Source of the DNA: Lactifluus volemus
Lineage: Eukaryota; Basidiomycota; Agaricomycetes; Russulales; Russulaceae
Assembly (NCBI GenBank): GCA_022376515.1
Contig: WTXI01000151.1
Location: 1-64,000, forward strand
DNA: 64,000 nt
Direction of reading: 5' to 3'
In this document: positions 46,561 to 58,755 of the stretch, piece by piece
Numbering within the stretch: the stretch's first letter is position 1
How the letters are laid out: each line of letters begins with the position of its first letter
Position numbers and translations under genes: made by a program
The notes under the pieces: generated by a model
What the model saw: only the letters and a program-made list of their open reading frames with translations
What the model was told of the DNA's origin: nothing
Databases searched by the model: none

Positions 46561-49344
46561 TACATTGAACATTGTTGTGTGCATTTATGGCCCCAACGAC
46601 CACTTGGGAGGGAAAAACGTAGCCATAGAAAAAAAGAACTGACCTGACGGCCGCAGTGGCGGCTGGGGGATGGGCAGGGGTTTGGCACAGAGATGCCAAG
46701 ATTGAGAGGAGGTTGTCGAAATTGCAGCTCGGGCCATATAGTGTCCCAAGTGGTGTCCCCATACGATTGCTGGTCTGAAGAAGGTAGGAAGGAAGACACT
46801 CACAAAAATTTGTAGAGAGTATACAGGCCTCATGGGCAGCAGAGGAAAGAATAAGGGAACACATTGAGAAGGAGAGGAAGAGGGAAGAAATGCATGTGTC
46901 CGAATCAGCGCAACACAAAGTCGATAGATGTAGTATGACAAACAACCACAAATAAGACAGTGCCTGGGTCAGTAAGTACTCGATGCAGAGTTCAATGAAC
47001 TGGATAAACAGTGCACGATTCAATTCATTCAATTCTAATCAGTTGCTTTCGATCGAGAAATAAATCTCGTGACTCAATCATTTGTATTCAATAAAATTCA
47101 TAGAGAGTTTGAATGCGATCGAGCGCTATTCAAATTTTATCAATGAAATCGAATTAATATTATTGTTATCATTTTATATCAATTCACATCAATCGTATTC
47201 ATGTCATTCAATTTTATTCGATCGGATCATATTTAATTCTATCCACTTCTCACTGGGTTTCATCTCTCACTGAGTCTATTCCCGAACTAAACTCCTGGAC
47301 CTCCGAGCAGTGGGATCGACACGAACAAGCACTTCACTCCATATATGCGGCCATTGACTCTGGCAGTGAAATTGTAGAGATTGAGAAAGTACTCAAATAC
47401 TGCCGTCAATTGGCCGATTCACTACGCCGTGATCCATCTTCAAATCATCTACGCGTTCCATCATTCCCCTTCATCACGTTGTCAGAAGTTCTCGGCCACG
47501 CGTTTGAGAGCACCGACAAAATCGAGTACCTCGATGAGTCTATTGCCGTACTTCGTGATGGTCTCAAGATGCATTGCACACGGCATGAACAGCGGCTGCT
47601 AACTATCTCCCTCTTCCCCCTATTGTCTTCCCGCTTCTATCTGCTTAAGCGTATAGAAGACTTGAAAGATGTCTTCCAATTATTCGTCAAGGTCGTGGAT
47701 GATACCTCCATGATGGAAACCACGCGATTCCATTTTTCCTGCGTTTGGGCTGCATGGGCGCATGGATTTAGGCACCCTTCCGTCACGACTGCTTATGAAA
47801 ATGCCCTCTCGCTCCTCCAAGACTACTTCTTCTATTCCCCGACACTCGAAACACAACATTCTCGTCTCGTCTCCATGCACGAGGAATGCAAAGACCTGCC
47901 GTCAAACTATGCATCGTACCAGGTCCACACGGGTCAACTCAATAGGGCGATAGAGACTCTCGAGCGAGGAAGGGCCTTGCTCTGGTCAGAGATGCGCAGC
48001 TTCCGCACTTCGGCCGACCAGCTTGCTGCAGTCAACTTGGCCTTGGCAGAGGAGTTCGTGGCGATCAACAGAAAACTGGAGCAAGTTACAACATCCACAG
48101 TGCCGTATGAAATTACCGAAGCAGAGGGTAGTAGAAGAGAGGGCCCTGGCATACTGGATCCATTCGGTCCTCTGGTGGCGAAGCGACAGAAGCTGTTGAA
48201 GGATCGCGAAGAGCTCATTTCACGAATCCGGGACTTACCAGACTTGGATAACTTCTTGAAGCCCCCGTCATTTGATGCACTTCGTTCGGCTGCATTACGC
48301 GGACCGGTCATCATCACCAACCCTTGCAAGTTTCGCTCCGACATCCTCATCTTGTTCCACAACTCTCCTCCCTCCCTTATCACTACAACCGATGACTTCC
48401 ATGACCGCGCACTCCAGTTGGGTGATCGCCTGGTGAAGGATAGAAAGAAATATAGCCTTGAGTCAAAGCAGTATCAAAAGGCACTCCGCTCCGTACTCAA
48501 GGATCTCTATGAACTTGTTGGCAGGCCAGTCGTCGAGGAGTTCCGAAAAATGAAGATAGAAGAACAATCTCGAGTATGGTGGTGTCCTACATCTGTGTTT
48601 TGTCATCTTCCCCTTCATGCGATGGGGCCAATACCTTCTGATGATGGAGTCAAGCGCTATTTCTCAGACCTATACATTTCCTCATACACCCCAACACTAT
48701 CCGCACTCATAGAATCACCGAAATCCGCTGGCGGCTTCGGGGGACAATCTTCGAGCAAGCCTTCAATACTGCTCGTGGCCCAACCAGAATCTTTGCGATA
48801 CGCGATCCCAGAGATCTGGACGATACAGCGTCTTGATGCGACAGTCACGTCTCTTGTCTCAAAGAAGGCGACGCCTCGTAGCGTGGTCGAGAGTCTCAGG
48901 AATCACCAGTTCTCCCACTTTGTGTGCCACGGAAATCTAGAACGAGGGAAGCCACTCGATGCATCCCTCCGGCTGTATGGGGGCGAGCCGCTTACACTAC
49001 TTGACATTGTGCGCTCTCGACTTCCCTCAGCTGAATTTGCGTTCCTTTCGGCTTGTCACACTGCTGAGCTGACTGAAGAGAGCATTGATGACGAGGCACT
49101 CCACCTTACTGCAGCAATGCAATATTGTGGATTTCGGAGTGTGGTTGGGACAATGTGGGCGACGGTGGATCAAGGTGGACAAACGCTTATCAAAGATTTC
49201 TACAAGATTCTGCTGTCGAGCGATGAGCCAGGAGTACCGTATCATGAGAGATCGGCTCGGGCACTTCGGGATGCAGTGAGGAATCTGCGGAGAGAAGGAG
49301 CATCGTTGGAGCGATGGGTGAATTATGTGCATTATGGGGCATGA

Positions 49345-49822
49345 TTAGGAGTATCTGTAAGTCATTGAATTCTGTCTGTGCGTGGTATACGAAACATTGA
49401 AACCAGACTAAATTAGTGCAAGGACAGCCCTGTCGCTACCTTCGTAACCACGTTCTCACCTTCTCTTCGTGTGCGTCGCTTCATCTTCTCTCATACATTC
49501 CCATCGTCGTCAAGCCCCTGGACCGCCCGCCACATCCCTCGCTCTGTTGTGGGCACTACATTGTCCCCTCGATTTAACCCCGGGCTCAGTTCTACTGTCG
49601 CCTTCATAGCAGGGTGAGGCGATAGCGCAAAGTGCACAGCCGAGGCATATTTGGGCGTACAATACCCCTCACACCAAATTGTTGCATAGTTGAACAACTT
49701 CCATGTATCCTATATCCAATGTCGGATAAGTGTGAAACGATAATGTACATGAACCCTATGCTTTGGTATACATTTAGTCTGGGATAGATTCATACTATTA
49801 AAGTTAGGGAACAGAGATAACC
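49345..49822. other. Spacer between CHAT2 and the convergent DUF202 gene
   Basis: 3' regions of two convergent genes; the same spacer recurs with small changes at 58315-58750. No gene seen. Confidence 0.5.
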
Positions 49823-50453
49823 TCACAACTGCATAATGGGTACAAACAGTGCTATCTCGGTTCCGGCGACGACAAACGCGACGAGAGCGACAATGTTTCC
49901 TGCCGTCACGAATGGCCGCCCAAATGATTGCTTGTGCTCCTGACCGACAGTGGGGATCGCCAATGAACTCAGCGTGTCATCAGCATCGTCCGTGTCTGCT
50001 ATGTCGTATCGTGCGTATCGTGCGCGGAAATATGCGCAGACGCACAAAAGAAAGGCGAGAACGGCATATACTATGCCGACTACGACCATGACCGAAAAAA
50101 AAGTGCATGAATGATTGCGATATGACCAGAGTAAACAAAAAATGAGATGAGAAAAGACGGAGGCGGTCAAAGAGTCTGAGGACTGTCAGAGAAAAACCCA
50201 AGTTTCCGATTGCGGTTCGCATATACACGCCATTGTAAGTGCGTTGGCTTGCGCGTAATTCGGTGAGTCGGCCTACATCTTCGACAAGATAGGAGTGCGC
50301 GCGGTGGCCTCTTTGAGAGACAAGCTGAGATGCAAGAAAGGTTCTGAACGCACAGAGCTCTGTGAATCGTGTGAAGGGGGGATGGGCGGCTATTAGCTAA
50401 GCGGAGTCCCCTACAGCCGAGTGGCGGCCCAGTGTCGCACACCGTACGTTCAT
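49823..50453 (-). CDS. DUF202-type small membrane protein, copy a
   Basis: The minus strand reads MNVRCATLGRHSA (ATG 50453), then after an intron AHSYLVEDVGRLTELRASQR and YNGVYMRTAIGNLGFSLTVL. A further intron leads to a hydrophobic segment VMVVVGIVYAVLAFLLCVCA, a loop with RARYARYDIADTDDADD, then QEHKQSFGRPFVTAGNIVAL and a last membrane helix FVVAGTEIALFVPIMQL with stop at 49823. The R-A/T-xx-xNxGFSLTVLR pattern with three membrane segments fits the DUF202 family of fungi, some members of which are linked to vacuolar transport complexes. Exon borders are approximate. It is convergent with CHAT2. Confidence 0.7.
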
Positions 50454-51480
50454 CTTGCCTTCGTCGCTGTCTCGCTTTCGACTTGGACGCGTCACCTAAG
50501 AGCTGGCGAGAATCATCGCTCTTTCCCAAGGTACCCGAGACATTTTCCTGGTCCCAAAAGACCCTTAAGGGTCACCTAACTTAGTAGTCTGCTGTGATAT
50601 TGTCGAGGCTTCGATGCGTTGGGACAAGGTGCGCAGCAATCCCTTAGGGAACAAGCTCACATTTCATAACCTTTTCTCAGGTTGACACACCGTTATATTG
50701 CATCTTCGTCGGTGCAACTGCGGTCACAGGTGCGTCCGTTATTGTCTCGTTGACTTGGCATAGACCACTGAACACATGTCAGCGCGTCGGTCTTTGCCCT
50801 TATCCACCACAAATGCAGCCATTACTCGCGACACGAAGCATATAACTCTTCTCAAAACAAGCTGATACTCCCCCCCTGCGGCTGTGCTACCTTCCACCGT
50901 TCCCTCCCAACCTGTTGCTGTCCCGGCAGACGCTTCCGCGCAAGTTTCTTTTTTTTTCACAGTCGGAAATCCTTGACACAGCTGCAGCGCTAGCGCCGCT
51001 CCAATGCGGTGACTTCGCGGTTCTCGGGCATGCCGGATGGATGCCTGCTGGTCTGTCCTCGATCACAAATGTCGATTACGACGGTGTCCAGTACATCACT
51101 TATGTTGAATGAATATATCCGGCGCTTTGATGCTTTGGGGGGAACCGCGACGATGATGAGAGTGCGATCCGTGCCGCGGATGGACGCTTTCACTTCGAAC
51201 GGTTTATGGATACCCGAGCTCGTTAACGTCTCCACCGTCCTTCCCTGAATCCACATGATTGTCGCGGGAACATTCCTCTCCCGTCTGTTGCTCCTTCCCT
51301 TCTCAATCAAACAGTTTCGCAACTCCGCCGCTCTCGCGCCGTACCAGCCAGCTGCTTGAACTCAAGGACGAGTTCAACCGAGCGTATGAGGCCGGGGACA
51401 AGCTCGCCGTCCAGCGATTCGCCCGCAAGCAGCGTAGCTTGTACGAGGAGTCGGGCGTGAGCATGCTTATTTGATCTTTG
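50454..51480 (+). other. Block Y: duplicated region with unassigned coding traces
   Basis: It recurs at about 59450-60290 with an internal deletion of about 140 bp. The plus strand has VDTPLYCIFVGATAVTGA near 50682-50735 and a helical C-terminal-looking piece (LLELKDEFNRAYEAGDKLAV) with a stop at 51472-51474. Frames between them are broken unless several introns are present. I do not recognise the protein. Confidence 0.35.
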
Positions 51481-52151
51481 GTGACGGAAAATTGGGACCG
51501 GGAAACGTGAGTCATGGTTTCAATTCGAACTTTCCGAACCATTCTGTGTCACCTATGACAAGGTCTTTTCCTTACAGTCTCTCTTTCTGAGATCGTGACC
51601 TTTCGTCGTTACCTCGCTTTCATCCTTGGCAAATCGCTCACTGGCAGATCCCTAGTATCGTCGAGATACGACCACTTCAAAATCTCTACGTCGTACGGAC
51701 AACTGGACCAATCCTTCCTTGACTTGACGGAGGCATCGCTACTGCTGAGGACCGGATCTGAACCAGAAACCGTACCACCTCTCTATATGCTCGCACGGTT
51801 CTTTCATATGCGCTGGAACAAATTCAAACACCCCGACGATATCAAGTATTGTGTCAATTACCTTCGTCATCTCAGAAGCCAACGGCTTCAAGTCGCCAAC
51901 ATCTCGGAGTCTCACGATCGCATCACATCAAGTCTTGTGTCAGCATTGTCGTTGGGACGATGTGGGCAATGGCAGATGAAGATGGGCAATATCTGGTCGA
52001 AGATTTCTACAAGTCAATACTGTCGAGGGATGAGCCAGGGGTGGTTTATCATGAGAGTTCGGCTCCCGCGCTTCGTGACGCAGTGCAAATTCTACGAAGA
52101 AAAGGAGTGCCTTTGGAGCGACGGGTGAATTATGTGCATTATGGTGCATGA
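51481..52151 (+). pseudogene. CHAT hybrid pseudogene (N-terminus of one copy fused to the last 67 residues of CHAT1)
   Basis: The 5' part (intron acceptor near 51577; then TSYGQLDQSFLDLTEAS, HPDDIKYCVNYLRHL) is the CHAT N-terminus. At about 51946 it jumps to the CHAT C-terminus, which reads VVGTMWAMADEDGQYLVEDF in a different frame and ends VNYVHYGA at 52151. The C-terminal piece matches CHAT1 rather than CHAT2 or CHAT3. The expected ATGGAGACC start is GTGACGGAA here, so the start codon is gone. Frame and start are both lost. The breakpoint is also the junction between the two tandem duplication units. Confidence 0.85.
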
Positions 52152-55118
52152 TTATGAGTATCTGTGAGTCATGTATTCTATCTTCCAGTGGTATATGAAC
52201 ATTGAACCCTGAACGAAAATAGTGTGATCTCGCCGTTTTTATCAACACGTGCCAGTGCTCAGTTTCCTTTCGCGGGCGTCGATTCATCCCTTCTCGTTCA
52301 TGCTCATCACATCTCTCAAGCCATAGATCGCCTGGCAAATTTCTCACTCTGTTTTGCGTACTGCAATGTCCCTTCAGCTTCGACTCATTTACTACTTACT
52401 ACACCCCGGGCTCAGTACCCTCGTGCCACTCCCGGCGCGGTCCCGCGTTCCATTTATCTTTTTGGTATGTGCCACTACGCTCCTCGTGCGTCGTATGTTT
52501 CCATTCGTCATCTTACGTGTTCATGCTTGATTTATATCTTTTTTCCTGCCCTCGTATATCTACAATTGTCGTCCGACCTTCCTCTCCACTTTGTAGTGAC
52601 CCCATCTACGTACCTCCACTCGTTCTCGTATCCGGTGGGTTTGTAGCTTGATCATAGCATCCGTTCTCGACCCAATTACTACTTTGAGCTGTAGCCACCA
52701 AAAACAAGTGTATTTATCAGAAAGGCTTGAGAATTATACAAAGGAGAGCAGAGAAGCATCGCCGCAATCCCCTTATTGTGGTTCTAAGTCGTCGCGTAAG
52801 TCTCTAAATTTCTTTCTCTAACGTTCGTCGCAGCATCAAGTCTCGCTACAGTATCGTGCTTGAGTCCGCTTGTCTCACCGTCTTCAATCGCGCCAGCGGT
52901 GTATCCGGGTCTCGCCACTGCCGCCACCTGGAGCAGGCACGCTCGCAATTGGAAGAAGAGTTGGAAAAGATTCAGAACTCTGCTTAAAACCACGTGGCTG
53001 GTAGACTCCATTGGGGATACTGCCGTCAATATAGCAGGGAGAGGTGATACCGGAGAGTGCGCGGGAGCACCAGATCTCGAGGTCCGAGTCATCGGTTCAG
53101 CTCCGTGATGCGAGAAGCCCGGTGGGAGAGGCGTGATGAGACCTGTTGGTGCAAAAAGTGTATCCGGGCTGGAGCGAAGCCAGGAAGTTGAAAGTGAGAG
53201 TCAGGGAGGTGGTGGTAGGATGACAGGAGGCGGCAAGGGACCAAGCTAAGTGGGACAGCAGGGAAACCTGGTGGTGAAGGTGTTGGCGTCACGGGACAAT
53301 CAGGAAGGGGGATGGGCGGAGGTTGATGTTGGGTGGGAAACTGTGTAGTATGCCTGCGATGCCTGGAGCGAAACTAGGGGAGCAGGGTGGTGCCATGGTG
53401 AGATACGACGACGATGAGGACACTGAACGATAGGTGCTCAGCAAACGGTTGAACATTCAACCATCGTACTGATGTATTCCAGGAAAAAGACCTTTTGGCA
53501 TGAGAGTGTTGTCATCGGTGTCTTTCTCCCTCTTAAGCATCAGAAATTGTCTTTCTTAAGGAGGGTGACATTTCGCACCTTTTGCCTCTCTTCCTTATTT
53601 CCTGTGGACAACGTGCCGTGAGCCAGTTTTTAAGCTGTGAAGTAAGAGAGCGTCGAGCTTTTTGAGCACTTTCTTTCGTCGAGCCTTCGGATAGAAAAGG
53701 AAATATGTGTGACATGGACAGGATTGAGTTGTTTGCCTTTTGCCATGGAAAGTTGCAGTCGAGGGGTAGATTGAACACGTGGTGGAAATCGACGGACTGC
53801 ACCCCATCTTGGCGAAGGCAGACGGGCACTGTCACGGTGCCATGTGCCTTCGCGAAGTGGCCGGAGACGTACTACGGCCCGGGTGGTAGCCGTACAGTTA
53901 CTTTGAGGGACTGCCCGCACACAGATACCTCATACACCATTACAAGCCTTTGGAGCCCTCTCCTGACAACACCATCCTCTACAATGCCAACCCGGCCTGC
54001 GAAATATATACTGGCATTTATTTGCCAGGACAGCTCTACAAAGACCTCCACGTTGGCCAGAGCCCCAAAACGTGAACCTGGTGACCCCTACCTAGCCTGA
54101 GCTCCTCATTCAGCTCCCACACCTCACTTTCCTCATGCGCCTGCCGATACGTCCAACATATGGCCCCAACTGCGCCGCGTCGAATGGGCCAATCCCTCGA
54201 CGCCCGGGCCGACCCACGTGCCAGCGGAATCAACGTGCTATCAAGCCCCATCAGGTGGTGGCTATTGGGCACTTCCGGCGCTTGAGAACGTGGCTGAGTG
54301 TCCTACACGCGCGGAGAGAGACGCTCGAGGCGTTCTGGGAGGCATTTGGTAGGAAGTTACACGTGTTGGAGATTGACCTTGCGGAATATGATGTGATGAG
54401 ATGCAGGGATTCTCGATGTGTGTCGTGCTCAAAACCCTCTATCTCCATGCTTGGAGGTGCACCGCCGTGTTGTCGACATCAAGTTGAGAGAGGATGATGT
54501 GGTCGCGTCTGTGTCACAAAGCCGGCACGCTGGGACATGGTGCTTTGCGTCGATAAGAGTGATGTTGGGGAGCCTGAGTGCCAGCACACGGAGGGCTGTT
54601 TGGAAATCTGTGGAAGAGTTCAGTGAGGGATGTCCAGCGGCGCTGTCACTGGCCTTGCGTGAGAATTGTGCTCTACGTGTACTGGCAGTCAAGTCATGCA
54701 CGCCATTGCGCAGAGCCCAGAGAACTACGTGTTCGGTGAGGACGTGTCGCCAGGAGGGGAGTTATTCCTTGAAACGTTTCAAACTTGACCGGTTGACACT
54801 GACTGTGCTTTCGAGTCTGAGATGATAGCCCCTTGTCGTTATATTTGCGATTACATACATCAGGGGGAATAGGTCCTGCCTGAGATACCGCCGAATCGAT
54901 TAGGTCTTCTAGCTAGGCCTGGCAGTGCCAGCTCTCTTTCCAGTCACGTGGTGTCCTGCAGGGCGCCTAGTAGGAGCCGTTATCTCGATTGTCCTCAGGC
55001 TGAGTTGTCTGCACGTTTAAATATCGTGCATGTTGAGCGTTACCAACTCGAATCTCTCTTCTTTCGCAAAGTCATCCTCTGACTGTCTTGTTTACTGTCC
55101 TGATCTTTGGTGAATCCC
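52152..55118 (+). other. Block X': second copy of the duplicated region with F-box-like traces and the CHAT3 promoter
   Basis: Matches 40928-43900. The longest relevant frame (54135-54497) includes LEAFWEAFGRKLHVLEIDLA, which looks like part of an F-box/LRR-type protein. The upstream frame at 53705-53860 is nearly unchanged from its copy at 42494. Indels differ between the copies, so the region seems to be decaying. Confidence 0.4.
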
Positions 55119-58100
55119 ATGGAGGCCGAGAAACGTGAGTCATAGTGCCGAGTTCAATTTCAAAGTCCCCGAACTGTTCTGTGTCACCATAAGAATGCTC
55201 ATATTCATCTTTACAGTCTCTCTTTCTGAAATTGAGGAAGAAATTGCTACACGGCAATTGATTCTTTCGTCATTACCTCGATTTCATCCTCGGCGTGCCG
55301 AATTCCTCAGATCCCTGGCAGAGTGGAGACACAATCACTTTGAAATTTCTGCGTCGCGTGGACAGCTGAACCAATCAATCCTTCACTTGACGGAAGCATT
55401 ACTACTACCGAAGACCGGACCTACGCTAGCAACCACACCGTCGGATTTCAGTGCACTCGCAGATCACCTTCTTCTTCGCTGGGAAGGATTCAAACAGCCC
55501 GACGATATCAAGTATTGTGTCAATTACCTTCGCTATCTCAAAGACCAACGGCTTCAAGACGTCTACATCTCCCACGATATCATAACGTCACGTCTTGTGA
55601 GGGTATTGGGAAAGCAAGTGCAGTCATCGAGGTCGGACATTGTTATGGAGAATATAAAGGAGATGGTGATTCTCTGCCTCGAACTGCTCAACTCCGATAA
55701 TCTCCGACCAGCAACTGATGCCTTTACCGCCCTGGTCAACATTATGGCCGAGCGTCGCAATGAAGGGAGAGAAATTCAGGACCAAGTGATCGAATACCTC
55801 CGGGAAGCGAATATTCGTTTCCCGGATTCTCCTGACCTTCATTTTCTTCTTGGCAACCTCCTCTGCTTGCGTTTCGCTGAAAATTGGGTTAGGAATGATG
55901 ATTACAATGAGGCAATAGCCAGCCTGAACAGAGCCATAACTCTCGCTTCCGATCTTCCCGAACACACCGAATTCGATCGGCGTATCGTCCAAGACTGTTT
56001 ATTGATCATCGCGACGATTTCTAATATCAGATCCACCACATTTGGAAATCCAGAATATTTAGAGGAGGCGATTAACCATAACCGTACGTATTTGAGCTCA
56101 AGTTGGGTTCCTCTTGACGATCCGACACGCCTCGAGGTTTCCCGGGAATTGGCGTATCTCGTGGACAGTCGCATCCGATACCCAAGCACTAGTCTCAGTG
56201 ATCCAGACCCTTTCGACCTTTCAACCCTATCATCCCTCACTGCGTCTATTCCAGAACTAAACTCCTGGACCTCCGAGCAGTGGGATCGACACGAAGAAGC
56301 ACTTCACTCTATATCTGTGGCCATTGGCTCTGGCAGTGAAATAGTAGAGAATGAGGAAGTACTCAAATACTGCCGCCAATTGGTCGATTCACTACGCCGT
56401 GATCCATCTTCAAGCCATCTAATCCTTTTATCGATGCCCTTCACCATTTTGAGTAAATTTCTCGTCCACGCGTTTGAGAGCACCGACAAAATCGAGTACC
56501 TCGATGAGTGTATTGCCGTACTTCATGATGGTCTCAAGATGCATTGCACACGGCAGGAACAACAGTTCCTATCTCTCTTCCTCATCTCCCCATTGGCTTC
56601 CCGCCTCTACCGGCTTGAGCGTAGAGAAGACTTGGAAGATCTCATGCAATTATTCGCCAAGGTCGTGGATACCTCCATGACGGAATTCGAGGGATTTGCG
56701 TTGTCCCGCGTTTGGGCTGTCAAGGCGCATGAATTTAGGCATCCTTCCGTCACGACTGCTTATGAAAAGGCCCTCTCGCTCATCCAAGACTATTTCTTCT
56801 ATTCCCCGACACTCGAAACACAACATTCTCGTCTCGTCAATATGGGCGAAACTTTCGGAAACCTGCCGTCGGAGTATGCATCGTACCAGGTCGACACGGG
56901 TCAACTCAATAGGGCAATCGAGACTCTCGAGCGAGGAAGAGCCTTGCTCTGGTCAGAGATGCGCAGCTTCCGCACTTCGGCAGACCGGCTTGCTGCAGTC
57001 AACTTGGCCTTGGCAGAGGAGTTCGTGACGATCAACAACAAACTGGAGCAAGTTACAACATCCATAGTGCCGTATGGAATTATCGAAGCAGGGGGTAGTA
57101 GAAGAGAGGGCCCTGACATAATGGATCCATTCGGTCCTCTGGTGGAAATGCGACAGAAGCTTGTGGACGATCGCGAAAAGCTCATTGAACGAATCCGGGC
57201 CTTACCAGACTTGGACAACTTCTTGAAGCCCCCATTGTATGATACTCTTCGTTCTGCTGCATTACGCGGACCAGTCATCATCATCAACCATTGCAAGATT
57301 TTCCGCTCCGACATCCTGATCCTGTTCTACGACTCTCCTCCCTCCCTTATCACTACAACCGATGACTTCCATGACCGCGCACTCCAGTTGGGTGATCGCC
57401 TGGTGAAGGATAGAAAGAAATACAGCCTTGAGTCAAAGCAGTATCAAAAGGCACTCCGCTCCGTACTCAAGGATCTTTATGAACTTATCGGCAGGCCAGT
57501 CGTCGAGGAGTTCCGAAAAATGAAGATAGAAGAACAATCTCGAGTATGGTGGTGTCCTACATCTGTGTTTTGTCATCTCCCCCTTCACGCGATGGGGCCA
57601 ATACCTTCTGATGACGGAGTCAAGCGCTATTTCTCAGACCTATACATTTCCTCATACACCCCAACACTATCCGCACTCATAGAATCACGGAAATCCGCTG
57701 GCGACCTCGGAGGACAATCGTCGAGCAAGCCTTCAATTCTGCTTGTCGCCCAACCAGAATCTCTGCTATACGCGATGCCAGAGATCCGGACAATACAGCG
57801 TCTTGATGCGACAGTCACGTCTCTTATCTCAGAAAAGGCGACACCTCCTAGCGTGGTAGAGGGTCTCAGGAATCACCAGTTCTCCCACTTCGTGTGCCAC
57901 GGAAATCTAGAACGAGGGAAGCCACTCGATGCATCCCTCCGGCTATATGGGGGCGAGCCGCTTACACTACTTGACATTGTGCGCTCTCGACTTCCCTCAG
58001 CTGAATTTGCGTTCCTTTCAGCTTGTCACACTGCTGAGCTGACTGAGGGGAGCATTGATGACGAGGCACTCCACCTTACTGCAGCAATGCAATATTGTGG

Positions 58101-58314
58101 ATTTCGGAGTGTCGTTGGGACAATGTGGGCGACGGTGGATCAAGGTGGACAAACTCTAATTCAACATTTCTACCAGATACTGCTTTCAAGCGACGAACCA
58201 GGAGTACCGTATCATGAGAGATCAGCTCGGGCACTTCGGGATGCAGTGAGGAATCTGCGGAGAGAAGGAGCACCCTTGGAGCGATGGGTGAATTATGTGC
58301 ATTATGGGGCATGA
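55119..58314 (+). CDS. CHAT3: helical-repeat (TPR-like) protein with CHAT domain, 1037 aa
   Basis: The 16-nt first exon (55119-55134) and an 82-nt intron lead to exon 2, 55217-58314 (3114 nt in total). Start MEAEKLSLSEIEEEIATRQL. The TPR-like region contains NEAIASLNRAITLASDLPEH and LEEAINHNRTYLSSSW. The CHAT domain has H900 (HFVCHGNLERG) and C942 (FLSACHTAE), with the same 42-residue spacing as CHAT1. The first 200 residues and the promoter are almost base-identical to CHAT2, after which the two diverge over a short window and then become similar again. No disruption. The DUF202-like pseudogene lies convergent about 450 bp downstream. Confidence 0.88.
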
Positions 58315-58755
58315 TTAGGAGTATCTGTAAGTCATTGAATTCTGTCTGTGCGTGGTATATGAACATTAAACCCAGAATAAAATAGTGCAAAGACAGTACT
58401 GTCGCTGCCTTCATAACCACGTTCTCATCTTTTTTTCGTTCGCGTCGTTCCGTTTTCTCTCATCCAATTCCCATCATCGTCAAACCCCTGGACCGAACGC
58501 CACATCCCTCGCTCTGTTGTCTGCACTACATTGTCACCTCAGATTTAACCCCGGGCTCAGTTGCAGCTGTGCCTGGACAGGCACTGCTGCTGTGGCTGTC
58601 ACCTTCATAGCAGGGTGGGGCAACAGCACACAGTGCACAGCGGACGGATATTTGATGGTACTATACCTCTCTCGCCAAATTGCTACATAGTTGAACAGCC
58701 TCCATATATTCTATATCCAATGTCGGATAAGTGAGAAATGATAATGTACAACCTC
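58315..58755. other. Spacer between CHAT3 and the DUF202 pseudogene
   Basis: Counterpart of 49345-49822; no gene seen. Confidence 0.45.

Larger units (their letters stand above)
45011..47257. mobile_element. 2.25-kb DNA transposon (hAT-like?) carrying host gene fragments
   Basis: The ends are inverted repeats CCCAGTGAGAAGTGGA (45011-45026 and inverted at 47242-47257). The 7-bp sequence TTTCATC flanks both sides (45004-45010 and 47258-47264). About 220 bp next to each end is A/T-rich and packed with ATTCAATT/AATTGAAT motifs. No transposase is readable. The interior contains a minus-strand DNA ligase I fragment and a plus-strand NmrA-like fragment (separate entries). TIR plus subterminal repeats suggest a non-autonomous DNA transposon; hAT elements usually make 8-bp duplications, so the superfamily is open. 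Confidence 0.82.
43901..49344 (+). pseudogene. CHAT2: TPR-like/CHAT gene split by a transposon insertion
   Basis: The 16-nt first exon 43901-43916 splices to 43999. The frame runs to 45010, where a 2247-bp element starts; translation would stop at 45030-45032 inside the element end. The gene resumes at 47265 and runs to 49344. With the element and one copy of the 7-bp target duplication left out, the two halves are in frame and would equal CHAT1 in length (1035 aa). The His/Cys pair (TGTGCCAC ending 48930; TGT at 49054-49056) is preserved. As it stands the locus can encode a TPR-like fragment of about 340 aa. If transcribed separately, it can also encode a C-terminal protein from the ATG at 47410 (644 aa) that keeps the whole CHAT domain. 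Confidence 0.85.
40727..51945. repeat. Tandem duplication unit 1 of the CHAT array (about 9 kb plus a 2.25-kb insertion)
   Basis: From the last 200 bp of CHAT1 through block X, CHAT2, DUF202-a, block Y and the N-terminal part of a truncated CHAT gene, the order and sequence are repeated at 51946-60665. Only the insertion at 45011-47257 has no counterpart. Parts (for example 43540-44505 versus 54757-55723) are almost identical; others have diverged. Confidence 0.8.

Noticed and set aside
46148..47032. 294-aa minus-strand open frame in the CHAT2 insertion
   Set aside because: Only its last part overlaps the ligase I fragment; the rest is hydrophobic noise from the A/T-rich element end and the antisense of the NmrA-like fragment.
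45011..47257. Insertion as a retrotransposon or retro-copied gene
   Set aside because: It has terminal inverted repeats rather than long terminal repeats or a poly-A tail, and the ligase fragment retains an intron.
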